Assembly: GCA_025350445.1 (NCBI GenBank)
Contig: JANXXV010001020.1
Span: 1-12,564, forward strand
DNA length: 12,564 bases
Origin: Bryobacteraceae bacterium
Lineage (GTDB): Bacteria; Acidobacteriota; Terriglobia; Bryobacterales; Bryobacteraceae
Direction: 5' to 3'
The translations under genes and the position numbers were made by a program. Below, one piece after another: positions 7,801 to 12,564 of the stretch. Numbering within the stretch: position 1 is the stretch's first letter; each line of letters begins with the position of its first letter. The notes below the pieces were generated by a model. That model was not told the DNA's origin and did not search any database. It saw only the letters and a program-made list of their open reading frames with translations.

Positions 7801-8829
7801 TTACTGAATCTTATCGATCGCCTTTAGTTCTTTGGCGACAACCGCCTTCGGCAGTGCCGAATAGGACAAAGCTTCGGTCATTTTCTGGCCGTCAGCCAGC
7901 ATCCATTTAAGGAAGCCTTTGATCGCCTGTTTCTTTGCCGCATCCTCGATCTTGGTGGGGATCAGAAGCCATGTGAAGCTCGAAATCGGATATACGCCTT
8001 TGCCCGCGGCATCGGTAATCGACACCCGGAAATCGTCCGGTATCGGGGCTTTCGCCGCAGCCGCCGTCACGCTCCCCAAGCTGGCCTGGATAAATTCACC
8101 CGCCGCGTTCTTCACCTTACCGTACGTCATCTTGTTCTGCACGGCGTAGATCAGTTCCACGTACCCAATCGAATTCGCCGTCTGCTTGATCGATCCCGAT
8201 ACGCCTTCATTGCCCTTGCCGCCGAGCCCAACCGGCCAGTTAACGGAATTGGCCCGGCCGACTTTCGTTTCCCATTCCTTGCTGACCTTCGATAGATAAT
8301 CCGTCCAAATGTAGCTCGTGCCGCTGCCATCGGAACGGTGCACCACCACGATGCTGTTCGACGGCAGCTTTACACCCGGGTTCGCCTTGGTCAACTCCGC
8401 ATCGTCCCACTTCGTGATTTTACCCAGAAAGATTCCCGCCAGCACTTCTCCCGTAAAGTTCAGTTGGGAAGTCACTCCCGGAATGTTGTATGTAGGTACC
8501 GCCGCTCCTAAAACCGTCGGAAAGTGCAAGATTGCCGTCTTTCTCTTGTCCTCAAAATCCTTCATCTGTTTCTCGTTCATCGGCCCATCCGTGGCGCCGA
8601 AGTCCACAGTGCCGTTCGTCACTTGCGCAATGCCGCCGCCCGATCCGATCGACTGATAGTTGATCTGTGCGTTCGGGTTTTTCTTATGGTACTCATCAAA
8701 CCACTTCGAGTACATTGGATACGGGAACGTCGCTCCGGCGGCGTTGATCAGAATCTGTTGGGCCGATGCGGTACTCACCGCAAGGGATGCCGCTAGTACC
8801 ATGCTAACAATGGCTTTCCGACTAATCAT
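7801..8829 (-). CDS. pstS: Periplasmic phosphate-binding protein PstS
   Basis: High-affinity phosphate receptor of the Pst transporter. The chosen ATG (8829) follows AGGAG (8842-8838) at eight bases; an upstream in-frame ATG at 8853 would add MRRLGDLF and lacks such a site. The product is 342 residues with a clean signal peptide, MISRKAIVSMVLAASLAVSTASA, cleaved before QQ (23/24), and no lipobox cysteine, so it is soluble periplasmic. Phosphate-site blocks are visible: AGATFPYPMYSKW (31-43), SIGSGGGIAQV (60-70), DFGATDGPM (77-85), HRSDGSGTSYIWTDYLS (164-180) and GKGNEGVSG (205-213). It lies 77 bp after the porin and 10 bp before pstC, so it may be expressed from the porin promoter, from its own, or both. 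Confidence 0.97.
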   Translation of the reverse strand: MISRKAIVSMVLAASLAVSTASAQQILINAAGATFPYPMYSKWFDEYHKKNPNAQINYQSIGSGGGIAQVTNGTVDFGATDGPMNEKQMKDFEDKRKTAILHFPTVLGAAVPTYNIPGVTSQLNFTGEVLAGIFLGKITKWDDAELTKANPGVKLPSNSIVVVHRSDGSGTSYIWTDYLSKVSKEWETKVGRANSVNWPVGLGGKGNEGVSGSIKQTANSIGYVELIYAVQNKMTYGKVKNAAGEFIQASLGSVTAAAAKAPIPDDFRVSITDAAGKGVYPISSFTWLLIPTKIEDAAKKQAIKGFLKWMLADGQKMTEALSYSALPKAVVAKELKAIDKIQ

Positions 8830-8837
8830 AAACAAGT

Positions 8838-8842
8838 CTCCT
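8838..8842 (-). promoter_or_regulatory. Ribosome binding site of pstS
   Basis: AGGAG on the minus strand, eight bases before the ATG at 8829. This fixes the start of pstS at the signal-peptide methionine rather than the in-frame ATG eight codons upstream. Confidence 0.8.
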
Positions 8843-8906
8843 AATCTTCTCATTCTTATGTTTCAAACACATTACGAAACCACCCGTCCCCCGGCTTCCG
8901 GCGCCC

Positions 8907-10667
8907 CTAGTACTTAATAGTTGGCGCGCTACCCGGCAGGACGTAGCGCAAATTGAACCAGATAGCGCTTTCGTGGGCGTTCTTGGGCGCGCCCGGCGCC
9001 ACGTACCACGGATTGCGGAAGAAATAGGCGTATTGCGCCATGTACTGCAGCGCACCATACTTAGCATCTCGCCACAGGATGTGCGTCAAGCCGAACGTGA
9101 CCTCCTGAATGCTGCGGTTCTGACTGTTCGGCGAGCCCGTGAATCCGTACCCGATTCGCGTCGTGCCGTTTGCGTCCAGAGCCGTATTCCGTCCCGCATA
9201 GACGCCGCCATAGTAGGCGTAGGCCGAAATGTTTTTGATCGTTCCCTCAAAGCCCGAAACGGTAGAACTGGAATGCATTAACGAGGGGCTGCCGTCTGAT
9301 CGAACGATGAAATTCGGCACCGCGCCGAACAGATACCGGCCGGCGCCGTCGCCCCAGAAGTTATTGGTCACCACCCGGAAGTTCTTAACCAGTTCCGCGT
9401 TTATGGCAAAGGTGGCAGCGCCCCCAGCCTTGGTGAAGTAGTTATTGGTCGTCGGGTTGAATGTCTTGACAGTGCTTTCAACGCCGCCAACTTCGAAATG
9501 GAAGCGAGAGGACGGCTCGATCACGAGCTTCGCGAGAATGTCCGGATGCACGTTGGGAGTCGTTCTATCGTTATTCACGGCGTTATCTACTTCGCCGTTA
9601 TACGTAGTGGCCAAGGCCGCCGGCAGTGTGGGAACGCCGCCGCCGCCCGAACCGCCGAAGTATTGGGTGGAGTTTTCCAGCGCCACACCAAACGTCACTT
9701 TGTTATTCGGGTGTCCGATGAAGCGGATTCCCGGAATGCGGCCCCAGTACAGACCGTTGGTGTAGTTCACGTCCACCACTTGCGAATAGAAGAGATCCGC
9801 AGGCAGAGGGGACATGCCTTTCCGGTTCGGTGTGAGCATGCTCCACGCTTGTCCCGCCATCACTTCCCAAAAACCCTTGCGCACGTCCACGTAGTATTGA
9901 CGAATGCGGAAGAGCATGCTGTTGCTTGACACCTGCGTATTGTTACCCGCGACGCCGCCCACGAAATCGCCCTCGAAATACCCCAGGACGTTCGCGCCCT
10001 TTGCCTTCGCGTCTATGCGAAACCCAAGACGGGAGTTCTCAGAGCTCCACTTATCTTCGGTAAGGCGGCCCGCCACCGTGTTGTTGTAGGGAAAGCTTCC
10101 GAAGTTGGTTTGGAGACTCGTGCCCGCGTTGGTGCTGCGCCAAGTGTTCGTGATGTCCATAAACCCGACCGGCGTAATCGTGGCATCGCCGATTTTTATT
10201 TGCAGCGGCGAAGTCTCATTCGCCGCTGCTTGAGGGACCGCTTGTGGCGCCAGTGCCGCGTTTGCAGCGAAGGCTCCGGATCTAGCCGGAATGCTAGCTG
10301 CCGTTCCCAGCGGAATGACCGGCGTTAAGGAAGCTACCTCTCCCAGATTCGGCCGCGACCCCAAAATCCCGCTACCGGCAGCCGCTCCGGCACCGGCCTT
10401 TACTTCAGTTGCGGCGGGGGAGCCATTGCCCGCCCTCTGCTGCGCGGGCTCCTTGCGCAACTCGTCGATCTGACGTTGCTGCTCACGAAGCATCACCTTG
10501 AATTGCTCGATATCCGAATTCGTTGCCGCCACGGGCGTCGCAACTTTCGGCGCATTCTCCGTGTTGCTCTGTGTGCGCTCCTCGGCGCTTGCAAAAGGCA
10601 GCGTCATACTAAGGACGCAGGCCGCGAGTGTTCGCCCGCTCAGGGGCCGTATTGTTTTGATATTCAT
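8907..10667 (-). CDS. DcaP-like outer-membrane porin, probable phosphate/anion channel of the pst operon
   Basis: Predicted 586-residue outer-membrane beta-barrel. An N-terminal signal peptide ends at ASA (28/29). It is followed by a short coiled coil DIEQFKVMLREQQRQIDELR (52-71), as found in trimeric porins, and an Ala/Pro-rich linker (about 76-153). The barrel appears to begin near LQIKIGDATITPVGFMDITN (155-174). TEDKWSSENSRLGFRIDAK (203-221) and VLGYFEGDF (227-235) resemble the DcaP-like family, and alternating hydrophobic/aromatic strands continue to an aromatic C-terminal tyrosine. The ATG at 10667 has GGAG (10678-10675) at seven bases. Its place upstream of pstS and behind a Pho-box-like repeat suggests a phosphate-starvation porin, functionally like PhoE/OprP but a different family. 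Substrate is inferred from context; barrel identity is fairly sure. Confidence 0.75.
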   Translation of the reverse strand: MNIKTIRPLSGRTLAACVLSMTLPFASAEERTQSNTENAPKVATPVAATNSDIEQFKVMLREQQRQIDELRKEPAQQRAGNGSPAATEVKAGAGAAAGSGILGSRPNLGEVASLTPVIPLGTAASIPARSGAFAANAALAPQAVPQAAANETSPLQIKIGDATITPVGFMDITNTWRSTNAGTSLQTNFGSFPYNNTVAGRLTEDKWSSENSRLGFRIDAKAKGANVLGYFEGDFVGGVAGNNTQVSSNSMLFRIRQYYVDVRKGFWEVMAGQAWSMLTPNRKGMSPLPADLFYSQVVDVNYTNGLYWGRIPGIRFIGHPNNKVTFGVALENSTQYFGGSGGGGVPTLPAALATTYNGEVDNAVNNDRTTPNVHPDILAKLVIEPSSRFHFEVGGVESTVKTFNPTTNNYFTKAGGAATFAINAELVKNFRVVTNNFWGDGAGRYLFGAVPNFIVRSDGSPSLMHSSSTVSGFEGTIKNISAYAYYGGVYAGRNTALDANGTTRIGYGFTGSPNSQNRSIQEVTFGLTHILWRDAKYGALQYMAQYAYFFRNPWYVAPGAPKNAHESAIWFNLRYVLPGSAPTIKY

Positions 10668-10804
10668 TAAGTAACTCCGGAAGTGAATGTAGCTAGAGAG
10701 AAGTGTCGTCAGAACGCATTTAGTCTTTGATCATCAGATTTCACCGGCTTGGCCCATGACTCCCAGACTCTATCGACTCGGAGTGTAGTTGTGATGAACA
10801 CCGC

Positions 10805-10822
10805 GTTACACTTCAATTACAG
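10805..10822 (-). promoter_or_regulatory. Pho-box-like direct repeat upstream of porin-pstSCAB-phoU
   Basis: On the minus strand, CTGTAAT and GTGTAAC are separated by four bases (TGAA), giving an 11-bp period. Against the E. coli PhoB box, two CTGTCAT-type 7-mers four bases apart, the first half has one mismatch and the second two. Read on the other strand, TTACAC-N5-TTACAG also resembles the Bacillus PhoP repeats. It lies about 138 bp before the porin start, with a candidate -10 (TACACT) 17 bases downstream. A weaker third unit, TGTTCAT, follows in phase. Confidence 0.55.
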
Positions 10823-10915
10823 AGCCAAACCAATTGATTCTGCATCGCTTACGCCCGCCCCGGCTAATGTTAACCGGGAGCGGTCGGATCGAAGGAACTT
10901 CTTGCTCCACCGGGG

Positions 10916-10937
10916 CGATCAGTGTACGATCATTGTA
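10916..10937 (+). repeat. Tandem 11-bp direct repeat, possible response-regulator operator
   Basis: CGATCAGTGTA (10916-10926) is followed directly by CGATCATTGTA (10927-10937), with 10 of 11 positions identical. An 11-bp period is the spacing used by OmpR/PhoB-type regulators bound in tandem. The repeat ends 65 bases before the second phoU start and overlaps a candidate -10 TAGAAT (10936-10941), which would suit repression as well as activation. Confidence 0.5.
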
Positions 10938-10992
10938 GAATCGTCTCTTGAGTTTTTCGTAGAGGAAAACAGGCGGCGGGCCGGCCCGGATT

Positions 10993-10996
10993 GGAG
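10993..10996 (+). promoter_or_regulatory. Ribosome binding site of second phoU
   Basis: GGAG, six bases before the GTG at 11003. It lies just inside the alternative TTG start at 10991, which itself lacks a close ribosome site, and so favours the GTG. Confidence 0.65.
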
Positions 10997-11002
10997 ATTA
11001 AT

Positions 11003-11713
11003 GTGCGCCATTTTGCCGTTGAGCTCGAAGAACTGAATGAAGCTCTCCTCGCCATGGGGGCCATGGTGGAATCCTCTATCCATTGCAGCGTTCAAGCCCT
11101 GGTAGAGCGGGATGAGCGCTTGGCCCGCCGCGTGATTGAAGACGAGCGTCGAGTCAACCAGATGGAGTTGGACATAGACGCCCGTGTCACTCGCTTGTTG
11201 GCCCTGAATCAGCCTGTAGCCCGCGATCTCCGTTTGCTCATCATAGCTTTGAAAATCAACACTGACCTGGAACGAATGGGTGACTTGGCGGCGAATATCG
11301 CCGAGCGCGCAATCGCTTTGATCAGCATTCCGGCGGTCGAGCCCTTGGTCGACACTCCCCGCATGGCGTCGCTGGTCGAAGATATGCTCCACCGCAGCCT
11401 GGACGCCTTTGTCAGGCGCGATGCCGACCTGGCCGCCAAGGTTTTGCCGGCCGATGATGAAGTGGACGCCCTTCGCGACGGTATCTACACCGAACTAGTC
11501 TCGATCATGCAGACCGATCCGGCCATCGTGAAGCCGGCCATCAATCTTATGTTTGTAGCGCGCAATCTGGAGCGCATCGCCGACCACACCACCAACATTG
11601 CCGAAGACGTCATCTTCTTGGTTCGAGGCGTTGATGTGCGGCATAATGCATTGCAGAGCAATTCGCCTCGCATCGGAAAATCGCTTCCCCTTGAGAACAG
11701 CACATTCAATTGA
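11003..11713 (+). CDS. Second PhoU-family phosphate signalling protein
   Basis: A PhoU paralogue that aligns with the pst-operon copy without gaps over about 209 residues; by eye 112 positions are identical (about 54%). Both metal-binding repeats are intact: INTDLERMGDLAANIAERA (85-103) and NLERIADHTTNIAEDV (188-203). I prefer the GTG at 11003, which has GGAG six bases upstream and makes the protein begin MRHFAVELEEL like many PhoU proteins. A TTG at 10991 would add four residues but has no good ribosome site. The 236-residue product has a polar C-terminal tail (211-236) longer than its paralogue's. It is divergent from the porin/pst operon and stands alone, with its own putative operator. 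It could be a Pho regulator adapted to another partner, such as PiT or a second kinase; this is inference. Confidence 0.93.
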   Translation: MRHFAVELEELNEALLAMGAMVESSIHCSVQALVERDERLARRVIEDERRVNQMELDIDARVTRLLALNQPVARDLRLLIIALKINTDLERMGDLAANIAERAIALISIPAVEPLVDTPRMASLVEDMLHRSLDAFVRRDADLAAKVLPADDEVDALRDGIYTELVSIMQTDPAIVKPAINLMFVARNLERIADHTTNIAEDVIFLVRGVDVRHNALQSNSPRIGKSLPLENSTFN

Positions 11714-11826
11714 GTGCGGCTTCCCGAAGCGATGCGGCAGAAGCTGGAAATCTTCCCATAGGACCCGTTCCTCCGCATGCTGCTCCGGAAGAGACGGAGT
11801 CCGCGTCGCGGCGATGACGCTTCAAA

Positions 11827-12564
11827 CTACTCTTCCTTTACTTTGAGAATCTGGTCGGCCTTCACATTCCTCAGAATCTGAGTCTTTCCGCTGGGCCATC
11901 GCAATTCTACTTCCCGCGCGGTCGCATCGGCGCCCAAGCCAAAGTGAACCCGCTTATCGGAAGAACTTGCATATCCAACCGAAGTGGTCACGTGATTGTA
12001 TTGCACCCGCCCGGACTGGCTGGTTAACTTGATTCGCGTGCCGATCCCATCCCGATTGCTGGCCGTTCCCTCGGTCTGAATCAGAATCCAATGATTCGCC
12101 GCGGGCGAGGTATTGTACAGAATCTCCACCGGTTGGCCAATCGCCGAAACCACCACGTCCACCTTTCCATCGTTGTTCAGATCGCCGAAACCGCTTCCCC
12201 GGTGCGCCGCGGCCGCCAGCGCTTCCAGCCCGGCTTCACGGGAGACACTGCGGAACTGGCCCTTCAATTCATTACGGAACACGGCGTTCCGCTGCCGGTA
12301 TTGATTCATAGAATCCAGCGTCCCCGCGTTCTCGCTGACGTGCGAATTCGCGGTGAATAGATCTTTATGGCCGTCATTGTCGAAATCGAATGCACCCACG
12401 CCCCAGCCGCTCATCCGGCGCGTGAGAAAGCCGATTCCCATCTGATAATTAGACGCCGTGAAGAAGCCGTTTCCTCCGTTGAGAAAAAGCGGAAAACTTT
12501 CGCCGCCCAATGCCGTAATCACCACATCGGGACGGCCGTCGTCATTCAGATCGCGGAAATCCAC
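11827..12564 (-). CDS. FG-GAP/VCBS repeat protein with C-terminal ASPIC/UnbV domain (5' end outside window)
   Basis: C-terminal 245 codons of a larger protein that enters from the right edge; the GTG at the edge is probably internal. Three calcium-loop FG-GAP/VCBS motifs are visible: DLNDDGRPD (5-13), DFDNDGHKD (60-68) and DLNNDGKVD (128-136), which form blades of a beta-propeller. The end (about 157-245) is an ASPIC/UnbV domain: NHWILIQTEG, NRDGIGTRI, HFGLGADATAREVELRWPSGKTQ and a terminal KADQILKVKEE. Such proteins are usually secreted and are abundant in Acidobacteriota and Planctomycetes; function is generally unknown. It converges on the second phoU with a 113 bp gap and has no evident link to phosphate metabolism. 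Confidence 0.9.
   Translation of the reverse strand: MDFRDLNDDGRPDVVITALGGESFPLFLNGGNGFFTASNYQMGIGFLTRRMSGWGVGAFDFDNDGHKDLFTANSHVSENAGTLDSMNQYRQRNAVFRNELKGQFRSVSREAGLEALAAAAHRGSGFGDLNNDGKVDVVVSAIGQPVEILYNTSPAANHWILIQTEGTASNRDGIGTRIKLTSQSGRVQYNHVTTSVGYASSSDKRVHFGLGADATAREVELRWPSGKTQILRNVKADQILKVKEE

Larger units (their letters stand above)
10668..11002. other. Divergent regulatory region between porin/pst operon and second phoU
   Basis: A 335 bp gap without a credible gene. It holds a Pho-box-like direct repeat facing the porin (10822-10805) and a candidate -10 TACACT (10787-10782, minus). It also holds a bulged hairpin CCGGGAGC / GCTCC-CA-CGG (10874-10913), with GAAG-GAA-CTTC nested in its loop (10891-10901), and a tandem 11-bp repeat (10916-10937). 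A possible -10 TAGAAT (10936-10941) and the phoU ribosome site GGAG (10993-10996) face the other way. Confidence 0.7.

Noticed and set aside
8830..8853. Eight-residue longer PstS (start at 8853)
   Set aside because: The ribosome site AGGAG lies inside this stretch, and the signal peptide is canonical only from the ATG at 8829.
8891..8901. CCGG-CTT-CCGG palindrome between porin and pstS as attenuator
   Set aside because: Only a 4-bp stem and no T-run on the transcribed strand.
11781..11820. Terminator between second phoU and the ASPIC gene (GCGTC / GACGC and CTCCG / CGGAG stems)
   Set aside because: Stems of only five pairs with no adjoining T-tract on either strand.

Overview
This 12.6 kb window looks like a chromosomal phosphate-homeostasis island from a GC-rich Gram-negative bacterium. 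The outer-membrane porin, the periplasmic PstS with a classical signal peptide, and the FG-GAP/ASPIC-UnbV protein at the right edge suggest an Acidobacteriota-like genome, perhaps of the Solibacter/Bryobacter type. That taxonomic guess rests on protein style only and is moderate at best. There are no rRNA or tRNA genes, insertion sequences, CRISPR arrays or phage genes, and codon use looks even throughout.

Layout. On the + strand, ppk1 (polyphosphate kinase, 92-2215) overlaps by an ATGA junction a small two-helix membrane protein of unknown function (2212-2634). A PiT-family low-affinity phosphate transporter follows (2738-4228). A GC-rich convergent gap with two hairpins (4229-4425) separates this from a long minus-strand operon. 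Read right to left, the operon is DcaP-like porin (10667-8907), pstS (8829-7801), pstC (7790-6816), pstA (6815-5973), pstB (5976-5122) and phoU (5109-4426), ending in a probable intrinsic terminator. Divergent from the porin, across a 335 bp regulatory gap, lies a second phoU paralogue on the + strand (11003-11713). The right edge holds the C-terminal part of a minus-strand FG-GAP/ASPIC protein (12564-11827), unrelated to phosphate.

How it works together. The porin probably lets phosphate or other anionic solutes through the outer membrane. PstS binds phosphate in the periplasm, PstCAB imports it with ATP, and PhoU links the transporter to the (absent) PhoR/PhoB sensor pair. PiT provides the bulk low-affinity route and PPK1 stores surplus phosphate as polyphosphate.

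Most notable signals. (1) An intrinsic-terminator-like hairpin with a six-T tract lies inside the first 62 bases of pstC, where it could set the pstS to pstCAB ratio. (2) A Pho-box-like direct repeat faces the porin, and a separate tandem 11-bp repeat faces the second phoU, both in the divergent gap. (3) Two PhoU paralogues align without gaps. (4) A small membrane protein appears translationally coupled to ppk1. I see no clearly novel multi-gene system; the novelty is in the regulatory arrangement and the small PPK-linked protein.
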